Below, piece by piece: positions 30,239 through 38,777 of a stretch of 64,000 nucleotides of DNA (the first letter of the stretch is position 1; each line of letters opens with the position of its first letter). The notes under the pieces were generated by a model, which was given only the letters and a program-made list of their open reading frames with translations, was not told the origin of the DNA and ran no database searches. The stretch is from Ustilago trichophora (Eukaryota; Basidiomycota; Ustilaginomycetes; Ustilaginales; Ustilaginaceae). The DNA is taken from the NCBI GenBank assembly GCA_900323505.1, contig OOIN01000048.1, forward strand, positions 248,001 to 312,000, read 5' to 3'. Position numbers and translations under genes: made by a program.

Positions 30239-33200
30239 CTAGTAATCATCCTCAACATCATCGTCATCGCTGCCCAAATCTGATTCCATATCAACATCCT
30301 CCACGCCTTCACCCACTCCATCGTGCTGCTGTACAATCGCCTGTACCGTCCTCAACACCACTCCCAATCCCTCCTTGACCGTCTCCAACAGTGGCTGCAT
30401 CATCTTTTTCACCGATTTATCCTTTTCCTCTCCCAGCACCAAATTCTTCTGTGCCCTACTGTCCAGCTTTGTATTGAGGAAGAAGAGCAATCCTCTACAC
30501 AGATCTACGCTTCCTCCGAGCAGATTGCTCTGGATGAACTTCACCATCTTATCCTGTTGGAGCTCCTTTGTGATCGTGGGTAGGTGGAGGGTTTTGGCGG
30601 GAGATTTGGACTGGATCGAGAGGATGAGATGGATGAGTAGTAGGCCGAGGAATTGCGAAGGTCGAGGGTTGAGCAGGGTGAAATCGACGGTTTTTAGGGC
30701 TTGTAAGGATAGACAGTCGTGAGTGATCCACCATGCATAGGCGCGAGCCATGTTTCCTATCCTCCTAGCATCGACTTTTTTACCAGCTTCGCCTTCCTCG
30801 TCGCCTCCGGTGAACAATGCCGCAGCAAACTTTTCTCCTCCGACTTCCTTCTGACCGATTTCTCGAAGGAAATCCCACAAGCAGTACTGCAAAGTAATCT
30901 GCATCCCATGGTCATTCCTACAAACCTCCTGTCCAATCAGCGTATAGTACGGATTATAAACCGCTTCCGAACCCACGCAATGCACCAAAACCCTAACAAT
31001 CTCCCTCCGCTGCACATCGTTCAACTTGAGCATCAGAACATTCTCGGCCGCTTGCTTGAAATCTTCCGCAGTCAGAAGCGTAATAAACACAGTACGCCGT
31101 GCATCCGTATTCATCCCTTGCATCTTGGCCAACTCCATCAACTCCCTCTGCTGCTGATCCTCTTCCACCACCTCGTGCCGCTGGAACGCGTTGGAGGACG
31201 ACTGGATGGCATCCGAGCGTGCATTCATCGGTAGAAGCTTGGTCAATCCTTGCGCATCCCCTTGGTCGCTTTGACCCGTCCATGCAGCTCCGACAAGCCA
31301 CCATTTGCCCTTCTTATCCGCATCTTGCAGATCCTTCAACCCTATGCGCAGAGCTTCGTGGCTCTTGACGGTACGCTTCTTGGCAAGACCGCCGAGGAAC
31401 TTTTTCATCCGGGTAAGGAGCTGGAAAGAGGGGCTGGAAGGGTTGTTGGAATCGTTGGCTCCGAGTTTGCTGGATTTGGTGGATTTTTCAAGGTCGCTCA
31501 TTCGTTCCAGCATAAACTTTGTACGTGTTGTGGAAGAGGTGGTGGAGGAGGAGACGCGCGTCTGAGTGAGGGAGATGATGGCTTTAAGGGATGTCGGGTC
31601 GTCGGTGCGGAGCTGGTGGCCACAGGATCGGATGGTTTTGAGGAGTAGCTCGATGTCCACTTCTCCAATGTTGCTCGATTCTTGGGGGGAGTCGGGGGCG
31701 GAAGAAGAGATTTGTTGGCCAAGAAACATTCGAATCAGATCGTAGATGAGCGGGCAAGCTACTACGTGCAAGTTGTACAGTTCGCACGCCAACACTGTCA
31801 GATTCAGACATTCTTTTCCCCTCCCTTCTTCCTCGTCCTCCTCTGTGCCCTTCCCTGGCTCTACTGAGGACTTTTTCAAGGCGTCATAGTGCTTTGTCAA
31901 CTCCTCGACCAGGCGCTGGATGAAAAACGCGGCGAATTCGACACCGACCACTTTGTGCAGTGCCGCAACAAGAGCAGCGTGGAGGATGACAAAGGTGTCG
32001 ATGAGATTGGAGCGTGAGGTGATGGTGTCGAGGATGAGTTGGGTGATGGTCGAGGTGACGTGGGCACGCGCGTGGGTGCGGTAGAGCGTTTCGTAGTCGG
32101 AAAGGATCGTGTCGATGTTGCCATCGCCGAGACGGTTGAGCAAACCTTGTGCTTGACGGCGCAACTTCTGGGCTGAGATGGGGTCCATTTCGACTTCACC
32201 AACGCCAGGGCCAGAGGAGGTTGGCTTGGAGGAAGTTTGGATGGAGGATTCCGCGGCGAGTTTGGCGCGTAGCGCGGGGGGGATGTACTTGGTTGTGGCT
32301 GCCGCAGCGGGAGTCGAGGACGTGGTTGGGGCAGAAGCGCTGGTGGCGGTGGTGGTGGTGCCAGAGATGAGCGCTCGTGCTTCTTCCGTCTCCGAATCGT
32401 CTTCTTCATCGGAACCCTCGTCGTCGTCGGACTCGGCCTGGTCCTCTTCGTCAGTGGTCGCCATGGCAGCATCCCAGTTACTGAAATCATCCTCATCGTT
32501 CGAGTCAAAGTCGTACATCCCTTCCTCGTCCTCAATCGCACTTTCTCCCTCTACATCACTCTCCGCCTCACTTTCATCTTCATCCTCGCTCTCCTCACTC
32601 TCTTCCGACTCCTCCTCTTCGCTAGCACTCACCTCTTCCAATCCAGAATCCTCGCTCTCACCCTCCTCGTCCTCGCTCGCATCATCCTCATCACTCTCAC
32701 TCTCATCATACATGCCCACCTGGAACCGATCCAAATCATCCAGGAAATCATCCAGATCATCCCTCACCACATCCTCGCCTTGTCTGCTCTTGCCTAGACT
32801 GTACTCTAGCCACCTGATCTCGTCTTCCTCCTCCTTTTCTTGCTGTGTCATGTGGCGCCTGCTCTTCTTCTTGCCACCTCCCAAACCGTCACTGGCTTTG
32901 GCTTTGCCCTTGGATGACGAGGGTCCGGCTTCCGCCCGCGCGAGCATCTTCTCCAACGCGGTATGCTTCGGCTTCGAAGAGGATTTCTTGTGGGTGGATT
33001 TGACCACCTCCATCTCTCCAGTGAAGGGGTTGAGTCTGGTCTTCTGTTCAACTGTTTCTTCGGCGGGCTGCTGCGGTTTGGAAGACTTGGGCTTCTTGAT
33101 GACTTTCAGTGCCTGCTCTGGCTGTTTTTCGGGCTTTCTCTTTTGCGTATCCTTCGACTTGGCGTTGGCGTTGGACGAGCTGCTCGAAGATGGTTTGGAA

Positions 33201-33547
33201 GAAGATCCAGATGCACTCGTGCTGGCATGGGGTTTCGAGTTTGAGCTCTGAAAGTGACCCGGCTTTGACCTTGCCTGTTGCTGCAACTGCTGCTGCTCCT
33301 TCTCCTGGTTGCGCAGCGACTTTATCGGACCTCTGGGAGTACCTTTAGCTGCCCCATTGATGGAGCTTTGTGGTCGACCGATAGCTTTCAGCTGTGGCTT
33401 TCCTGCACCGTTTCGTGCGTCAAATCGGCGGTCGTGGGGCCGAAAAGACCGCTTGTTTGCGGATGGAGCTGGTAAGCCGAGCTCATCGCGGAGAGCCGCG
33501 GGCAAGGTGGTCGTCTTACGAGACTTGAGGCGCTGGTCGAAGGGCAT
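30239..33547 (-). CDS. SGD1: SGD1/NOM1-like nucleolar MIF4G-MA3 protein
   Basis: From the ATG at 33547 the protein has 1102 residues. It starts MPFDQRLKSRKTTTLPAALR, followed by a basic region and long Asp/Glu/Ser tracts (about residues 265-390). A MIF4G domain begins near residue 462 (QAQGLLNRLGDGNIDTILSD) and an MA3 domain near residue 815 (RRTVFITLLTAEDFKQAAEN). The order acidic tract, MIF4G, MA3 identifies Sgd1/NOM1, a nucleolar partner of helicases in 18S rRNA processing. Yeast Sgd1 is about 899 residues; the excess is mainly low complexity. The frame is open a further 83 codons to 33796, but that part contains a poly-Phe stretch from an A-run and is treated as leader. Divergent from PRP17. 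Confidence 0.9.
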   Translation of the reverse strand: MPFDQRLKSRKTTTLPAALRDELGLPAPSANKRSFRPHDRRFDARNGAGKPQLKAIGRPQSSINGAAKGTPRGPIKSLRNQEKEQQQLQQQARSKPGHFQSSNSKPHASTSASGSSSKPSSSSSSNANAKSKDTQKRKPEKQPEQALKVIKKPKSSKPQQPAEETVEQKTRLNPFTGEMEVVKSTHKKSSSKPKHTALEKMLARAEAGPSSSKGKAKASDGLGGGKKKSRRHMTQQEKEEEDEIRWLEYSLGKSRQGEDVVRDDLDDFLDDLDRFQVGMYDESESDEDDASEDEEGESEDSGLEEVSASEEEESEESEESEDEDESEAESDVEGESAIEDEEGMYDFDSNDEDDFSNWDAAMATTDEEDQAESDDDEGSDEEDDSETEEARALISGTTTTATSASAPTTSSTPAAAATTKYIPPALRAKLAAESSIQTSSKPTSSGPGVGEVEMDPISAQKLRRQAQGLLNRLGDGNIDTILSDYETLYRTHARAHVTSTITQLILDTITSRSNLIDTFVILHAALVAALHKVVGVEFAAFFIQRLVEELTKHYDALKKSSVEPGKGTEEDEEEGRGKECLNLTVLACELYNLHVVACPLIYDLIRMFLGQQISSSAPDSPQESSNIGEVDIELLLKTIRSCGHQLRTDDPTSLKAIISLTQTRVSSSTTSSTTRTKFMLERMSDLEKSTKSSKLGANDSNNPSSPSFQLLTRMKKFLGGLAKKRTVKSHEALRIGLKDLQDADKKGKWWLVGAAWTGQSDQGDAQGLTKLLPMNARSDAIQSSSNAFQRHEVVEEDQQQRELMELAKMQGMNTDARRTVFITLLTAEDFKQAAENVLMLKLNDVQRREIVRVLVHCVGSEAVYNPYYTLIGQEVCRNDHGMQITLQYCLWDFLREIGQKEVGGEKFAAALFTGGDEEGEAGKKVDARRIGNMARAYAWWITHDCLSLQALKTVDFTLLNPRPSQFLGLLLIHLILSIQSKSPAKTLHLPTITKELQQDKMVKFIQSNLLGGSVDLCRGLLFFLNTKLDSRAQKNLVLGEEKDKSVKKMMQPLLETVKEGLGVVLRTVQAIVQQHDGVGEGVEDVDMESDLGSDDDDVEDDY

Positions 33548-33834
33548 CCTCGCAACCTCTTGTGTATGTGATGAGATACGTGATGGTGAGCGGCGGGAGA
33601 GAGAAAAGTGGAGAATGGCTGGAAGAACTGCCCCGAAGAACTGCCCCAAAAAAAAAAAAAAATATACATGCAGCAAGCATCCTTTGAATGGCGGCAAATT
33701 TTGGTAAAAAATCTCGGATTTCGGAAAGTGAAGTTTGTGAGGTGGATTGTGATGCAGGGTCGTCCAGAACTTCGTCTTTTGGCTTCTCGACACCATCTAT
33801 ACCAGGCTTCGAGACGAAAGAAGAGGGAGCAAAG

Positions 33835-35784
33835 ATGGACGCACTCGCAGGATACGGCTCGGACGATAGCGACGTTGGCGACGTTGGCGAACAGTCGTCG
33901 CCCAAGATTGTCCACAAGTCAGCAGCAATCAATAACGAATCTCACGACGACTATGACCCATCCGATGCTTTCGGGCTGGGCAGCCTCAAGTCTGCCCAAC
34001 CGACAGCACCCGAGAGCACATCACAGCCCGAAATCTCTCATGGAAGTCGCCCTTCAAAGAAGACAAATATCGACATCGCTGCACCCTCAGTATCGGCTTC
34101 AACCTCGACCTCAACCACTGTTGCCCTGGCCCCCCGCGTAATCGACAACTCATCTGCAGCAGAGGCCCTTCTTATGCGACCTGGCGACAGCACCATGCAC
34201 GTCAACATCCCCTACGCCGACATGACCGCGCCACAGCTTGGCCCAGAGAACCCTTTCGCAGCACGCTCCCTCGGCGCGCAGCAAAACACCCTTACAGGAC
34301 ACATCGAGACTGCCGCGCTGTCCGATTTCGATTTTCGCAACCAGCAGCGTACTTTCCACGTCTACGGATACGCACGTGATCCTTCGCTGCTTCATGCCGG
34401 GGAAGGGTCGCAGCATTACGTCGGTGATCAGTACGCGGCGGCAATGATGGGCGGGGCGAGCGCTGCAGAGATCCGTGCGACGAATGGAACGCGTGCGCCG
34501 AAGAAGAAGAAGAAAAATGGAAAGGCAGCGGGGGACCCGAGTGTGCTCGATGGGGAAGGGGCGTATGTTGGACCGTGGGCTAAGAGGGATGCAGACCAGA
34601 ATGTCGCCACGCAGCTACTTGGAGAGGATGCAAATGTTGGGCCCAGCCAAGCGGAGATCGTAGCAGCCGAAGCGAAATCCGTCGCGCGCGAACAGGAGAA
34701 GCTCGAAGCAGAAAAGGCGCGAAAGAAAGCCGAAGAAGCAGCCACGATCACCGAGAAAAGCATCTTCCACGGCAAGAGCATGTACGACTACCAGGGGCGT
34801 ACCTACATGCACGTCCCCACAGACGTCGATGTCAATCTGTCTGGCGAGGCGGGCGAGCAGGAGTGTTTCCTTCCCAAATCGTGCATCCACACCTTCAGGG
34901 GGCATACCAAGGGAATCTCGACCCTCAAGCTCTTACCACGGTCCGGACATCTGCTGCTGTCAGCGTCGCACGATTCGACGGTCAAGCTTTGGGATGTCTA
35001 CCACGAAGGCAAGTGTTTGCGAACTTTTATGGGTCATTCTGCTGCTGTGCGGGATATTGCATTCTCCAACGACGGACGGCGATTCCTCTCTGCGGGCTAC
35101 GATCGGCAGATCAAGCTGTGGGATACCGAGACAGGTGCCTGTCTAGACAGCTTTACCAACGGCAAAACCCCATACTGTCTAACGTTCCATCCGGACCAAG
35201 ACAAGCAGCACATTTTCCTCTCTGGAATGTCTGACAAGAAAGTGCTTCAATGGGATATGAACACCCACGCCATAACCCAAGAATACGTCTCGCATCTTGG
35301 ACCCGTCAACACGATCACCTTTGTCGATGCCAATCGACGATTCGTCACCACTTCCGACGACAAAACAATGCGCGGATGGGATTACGACATTCCGGTAGTG
35401 ATCAAGTACATTGCCGATCCTACAATGCACAGTATGCCCGCGGTATCGCTGAGTCCCAATGCGAAATGGATCGCCGCTCAGAGCATGGATAACCAGATCC
35501 TGACGTTTGCAGCGGACGGATTCAAGCAGAATCGCAAAAAGGTTTTCAAGGGTCACAACGTAGCTGGCTTTGCCTGTCAAGTTGGATTCAGCCCCGACGG
35601 CAAGTTTTTGAGCAGTGGCGATGGAGAGGGTAACATGTGCTTTTGGGATTGGAAGTCGGCAAGATTGTTGAAGAGGCTGAGGGGGGCTCATAGGGAAGCG
35701 GTGATTAGCCATGCTTGGTTGCCGCACGAGTCGAGTAAAGTGGTGACTGGTAGTTGGGACGGGGAGATCAAGTTGTGGGACTAG
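33835..35784 (+). CDS. PRP17: Pre-mRNA splicing factor PRP17 (CDC40)
   Basis: 649 residues from the ATG at 33835 (MDALAGYGSDDSD). The conserved N-terminal region has GPENPFAARSLGAQQNTLTG and FDFRNQQRTFHVYGYARDPS, then a linker with YVGPWAKRD and KSMYDYQGRTYMHVP. Seven WD40 blades follow from about residue 355, with HTFRGHTKGISTLKLLPRSG, AGYDRQIKLWDTETG and a last blade ending in GEIKLWD at the stop. These sequences track human CDC40 closely. PRP17 acts at the second catalytic step of splicing. An in-frame ATG at 33688 would add 49 residues without conserved content; I prefer 33835. It shares a 287-bp divergent promoter with SGD1. Confidence 0.95.
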   Translation: MDALAGYGSDDSDVGDVGEQSSPKIVHKSAAINNESHDDYDPSDAFGLGSLKSAQPTAPESTSQPEISHGSRPSKKTNIDIAAPSVSASTSTSTTVALAPRVIDNSSAAEALLMRPGDSTMHVNIPYADMTAPQLGPENPFAARSLGAQQNTLTGHIETAALSDFDFRNQQRTFHVYGYARDPSLLHAGEGSQHYVGDQYAAAMMGGASAAEIRATNGTRAPKKKKKNGKAAGDPSVLDGEGAYVGPWAKRDADQNVATQLLGEDANVGPSQAEIVAAEAKSVAREQEKLEAEKARKKAEEAATITEKSIFHGKSMYDYQGRTYMHVPTDVDVNLSGEAGEQECFLPKSCIHTFRGHTKGISTLKLLPRSGHLLLSASHDSTVKLWDVYHEGKCLRTFMGHSAAVRDIAFSNDGRRFLSAGYDRQIKLWDTETGACLDSFTNGKTPYCLTFHPDQDKQHIFLSGMSDKKVLQWDMNTHAITQEYVSHLGPVNTITFVDANRRFVTTSDDKTMRGWDYDIPVVIKYIADPTMHSMPAVSLSPNAKWIAAQSMDNQILTFAADGFKQNRKKVFKGHNVAGFACQVGFSPDGKFLSSGDGEGNMCFWDWKSARLLKRLRGAHREAVISHAWLPHESSKVVTGSWDGEIKLWD

Positions 35785-36090
35785 CAACGAGAGAGCAACG
35801 CAACAAAGCTTTGCAAATGGATATCATCATGACTGTGTCGAGCGCTCTGGTGTGAGACTTGTGCCCAATTGAATGCCCAGCCATTTCAAAAGCTGGAGAC
35901 AGGTCTATTCGAACATCTTTCTAAGGACTCCACCTTCCGACTGAAACACATTGCACAATTCCTGACTGACAAGGCTCAAAACACGGACAAAAAGAAACAA
36001 GATTGGCTGAAGAATACTATCATTGCAAACGAAATCAACCGGAGAGAATCCACCACGAAAACATAGCGGCAACAAATAAAAAAAAAAAAT
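35785..36090. other. Convergent spacer between PRP17 and RRS1
   Basis: 306 bp; both 3' ends. Small AT-rich stretch AAATAAAAAAAAAA near 36075-36090 next to the RRS1 stop. No gene seen. Confidence 0.5.
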
Positions 36091-37131
36091 CTACTTCCTA
36101 CCCCTCTTTCCGCCTTTTCCACCCATACTCGTGACACCATGGCCGCCAGTTGCAAACTGAACCGCTTTTCTTGTGTTGACCAAATCGGCATCTCCTTGGC
36201 CGACGCTATTTGCGCTGTTGGCCTTTTTGCGCATTGCCGAGGTTCCCAGCTTGTTGAGGAGAGCCAGGTTGTTTGCCCTCTCTGCCGAAGTATCCTTCTC
36301 GTTGGGGTCGAATTTGCGTTTGATTCCCTTTTGCTTCTGTTCGCCCTTGAGGGTTTTATCGAATTTGCCCATGGAGGCGGTGCTGGCGCGGGAACGGAGG
36401 ACGTCTGCTTCGAGTTCGGCTTTGCGCTTCTCGCGTGCTGCGGCACGGGCGAGTTTTGCTGCGTTGGCATCGCCCAATCCTCCACCGGCACCGTTTTTGC
36501 TTGCAGAGGATGAGGATGCGGCGGCGGAAGAGGCGGCAGCACGGGCGAGGTTTCCAAGACGTTGCTTTTCGTTCTTTGCCTGCTTGGCGAGACGTTCTTT
36601 CTTTGCCGTTTTGGCAGGGTCCATATCGGTGTTTCCGTTGTTCTTGAGCTCGTGAATCCATTGCTCCTCGAGATCCTTGTTGGCACCCTTGTATCCCCAA
36701 CGGGGCACCCACTCGCCAATGTTTTCGTCGTAGATCATCTTGTCCTTCTTGCGAGATTGGATTCCCTTCTGCTTGGCAAACTTCTCCCATTTGGTCAGAG
36801 GCTTGGGTTTGGGCATGGATTTCTCACGGGGAAGCTTGGAGGTGAATGCGGGGAGAGAGGCGAGAGGTCCATATTCGGCATCTCGGGTGATGGGAAGGGT
36901 GAAGATCTTGTTGACCAATGATTGGACGCCATCGCGAGCGCGAGAGAGGAGAGCGTCGTCAGAGGTTGAGGTGACAGGGTTTGGGTTGATCGAGGTCAAG
37001 AGGCCCAAGTCGAACTGGTAGGGTGTGGGACCTTCGTCAACGGTGGTAGGCTTGTATTTGGAGCTGGAGGCGGCGGCGAGGGCGGTGCCGTCGAGAGAGG
37101 TTGTAGTGTTGGATACGATGGCGGCTGGCAT
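36091..37131 (-). CDS. RRS1: Ribosome biogenesis regulator RRS1
   Basis: 346 residues. The N-terminus contains TPYQFDLGLLTSINPNPV, the RRS1 signature, then LPREKSMPKPKPLTKWEKFA and GIQSRKKDKMIYDENIGEWV with PRWGYKGAN. The remainder is basic and Ala-rich, ending in a Gly/Lys/Arg tail (GGKGGKRGRK). RRS1 forms a complex with Rpf2 that loads the 5S RNP (Rpl5, Rpl11, 5S rRNA) on pre-60S particles in the nucleolus. Yeast Rrs1 is 203 residues; the extra length is in the Ala/Lys-rich C-terminus. Start at 37131 gives the conserved N-terminus. Divergent from the GH26-like gene. Confidence 0.95.
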   Translation of the reverse strand: MPAAIVSNTTTSLDGTALAAASSSKYKPTTVDEGPTPYQFDLGLLTSINPNPVTSTSDDALLSRARDGVQSLVNKIFTLPITRDAEYGPLASLPAFTSKLPREKSMPKPKPLTKWEKFAKQKGIQSRKKDKMIYDENIGEWVPRWGYKGANKDLEEQWIHELKNNGNTDMDPAKTAKKERLAKQAKNEKQRLGNLARAAASSAAASSSSASKNGAGGGLGDANAAKLARAAAREKRKAELEADVLRSRASTASMGKFDKTLKGEQKQKGIKRKFDPNEKDTSAERANNLALLNKLGTSAMRKKANSANSVGQGDADLVNTRKAVQFATGGHGVTSMGGKGGKRGRK

Positions 37132-37165
37132 GGTTGCGATCCTTTAGCTTCTCCACCGATGGTAG

Positions 37166-37198
<33 letters not shown>

Positions 37199-37508
37199 GA
37201 CGAATCGAGACAAGGAAAGGGTTGAATTGGGGTTAAGCGGGAAATTTTTCTGAGTTTTCTTCTGCAGAAGAGGCGACAAAAGGGAAATTTTTCATCTTGA
37301 TAACAATCCAATCCCGATATGATGCTAAATCGGGTGAGGGGATAGTGGAGGCGTTGTTGGACCCTGAATGCGAGCTGCATGCAACCGATCCTTCTTGTTC
37401 GACGACGCCCCTTCCCCCCTTTTGAGAGAGCCTCGTCAACATATATATAGCCTCCCAGAACCACCTTGTCTCCCTTTCGTCACTACCATCATACCATCTC
37501 TGAGTACG
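37132..37508. promoter_or_regulatory. Divergent promoter RRS1 / GH26-like gene
   Basis: Near RRS1 lies a GAT trinucleotide repeat (37167-37198). Two RRPE-like boxes face RRS1: GAAATTTTTC at 37241-37250 and GAAATTTTTCATC at 37284-37296 (minus strand GATGAAAAATTTC), 110-165 bp before its start. On the other side a TATATATAG box at 37442-37450 sits 59-67 bp before the GH26-like ATG, a usual distance. The architecture suggests a TATA-less growth-regulated promoter back to back with a TATA promoter. Confidence 0.5.
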
Positions 37509-38636
37509 ATGAGTGCGCTGAGCGTCAACGGCTTCACCATCGGCTTCTACCCAGATGAAGGCGATGCAGGAGGCACAAAGTCTTACCTCTCGGACCTCAA
37601 CACCGCTCTAACCACCTCCTGGCCCCATCGTCATCAGCATCATCACCACCCGACACCAGCTCCCACAATCAACGTCGTCGGCTGGTATGCCCAAACCTAC
37701 GCGGGAGAACAATTTACCGGCTTCCAACTGATGCCTCTCGTCGACGACATCAAACGCGAATATGAACGCTGTCAGTCCTCGGTCCCCTTTATATACGAAG
37801 CCTCCGTGATGCCCTTCCAATCGTGGACAGGCTATACTCCCACCAACAACACCAAAGCTTTCGAAGTGGCACAAGTCATGTGCGCCATGTTGGACCGTAG
37901 CAAGCTGCCCAGCGGCCATTTCGCCATCTCGGAGATCCGACTTCGCTTTGGCCACGAGATGAACTACTACATCGGCTCTGGTCTCTATCCTCCCCCCACA
38001 TCCCCCTCGGATCCAGGTTTGGACTTTAGAACAGCATTCGAAACGGTCGCCTTAGCCATTCGATCCCTCCCCTCTCCTTATAAGGACAGGATCAAACTCT
38101 TTTGGTGTCCCAACATCGCCTCTGCCTCCTCCTCATCCGGCGCCGTAGCAGAGTACCAGACCTACCTCCCGACACTCAAGTATATCGATTATGTAGGAAT
38201 CGACTACTACTGTCCTGCCCCAGGCTCGCTGAGTGCATCGGATTTCGTGGGTAAGATGCAAAAAGTTCACGATCAATGGGCTTCCCCTTCCAGACCGTTC
38301 ATTTTGGGTGAGACCGGGTTGCACTTTGATGCAGAAGAAGGTGGAGGTATGGAGGCTAAATTGAGATGGTTGGAGGCGGTGACAGGGAAAGAGGCGAGGA
38401 AGAGGTTGCCGAATATGATCGGGGTGAGCTGGTTCAACTATGAAAAGGATAGGGATTATCGTTTGCTATGGGTGGGAGATGGGGAAGGGCAGAGGAGGCA
38501 GAACGAGCCGTTTGGAAAGTGGCTCGTAGCCAGACTGGATAAAGAGAGGAGGATGAAAGAGGAGACAGAGGGAGAGGGAAAGGGAAAGGGTGGAGGGAAA
38601 GTCAAGAAGTTTTGGAAGACTTTACTCTCCAACTGA
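37509..38636 (+). CDS. GH26-like glycoside hydrolase (clan GH-A), no signal peptide
   Basis: 375 residues. A TIM-barrel hydrolase is suggested by strand-like segments INVVGWYAQ, RIKLFWCPN, YVGIDYYCP and IGVSWFNYE. Two glutamates fit catalysis: E150 in RFGHEMN, matching the GH26 acid/base motif with His before Glu and Asn after Met, and E268 in ILGETG as nucleophile. The 118-residue spacing is close to that in GH26 mannanases. The ATG at 37509 follows a TATA box by about 60 bp, so the 47 open codons upstream are leader. No N-terminal signal sequence or membrane anchor is seen, and the C-terminus is a Gly/Lys-rich tail. Substrate is unknown; beta-mannan or beta-glucan are only family guesses. 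Confidence 0.72.
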   Translation: MSALSVNGFTIGFYPDEGDAGGTKSYLSDLNTALTTSWPHRHQHHHHPTPAPTINVVGWYAQTYAGEQFTGFQLMPLVDDIKREYERCQSSVPFIYEASVMPFQSWTGYTPTNNTKAFEVAQVMCAMLDRSKLPSGHFAISEIRLRFGHEMNYYIGSGLYPPPTSPSDPGLDFRTAFETVALAIRSLPSPYKDRIKLFWCPNIASASSSSGAVAEYQTYLPTLKYIDYVGIDYYCPAPGSLSASDFVGKMQKVHDQWASPSRPFILGETGLHFDAEEGGGMEAKLRWLEAVTGKEARKRLPNMIGVSWFNYEKDRDYRLLWVGDGEGQRRQNEPFGKWLVARLDKERRMKEETEGEGKGKGGGKVKKFWKTLLSN

Positions 38637-38777
38637 CTTGGTGCTCACTTTCAGACCGGATACGATGTGGACAATTATGAGGACAATGATGCTATTCCGT
38701 TGCAACGATACAACTCTTCCAATCTTTTCTTTTCCGTAACTCTACATTTGCTCTGATGACGAACACTCGATTGCCAT

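Noticed and set aside
32178..33251. 357-codon Ser-rich frame antisense to SGD1
   Set aside because: Antisense of the Asp/Glu/Ser acidic tracts of SGD1; no conserved element.
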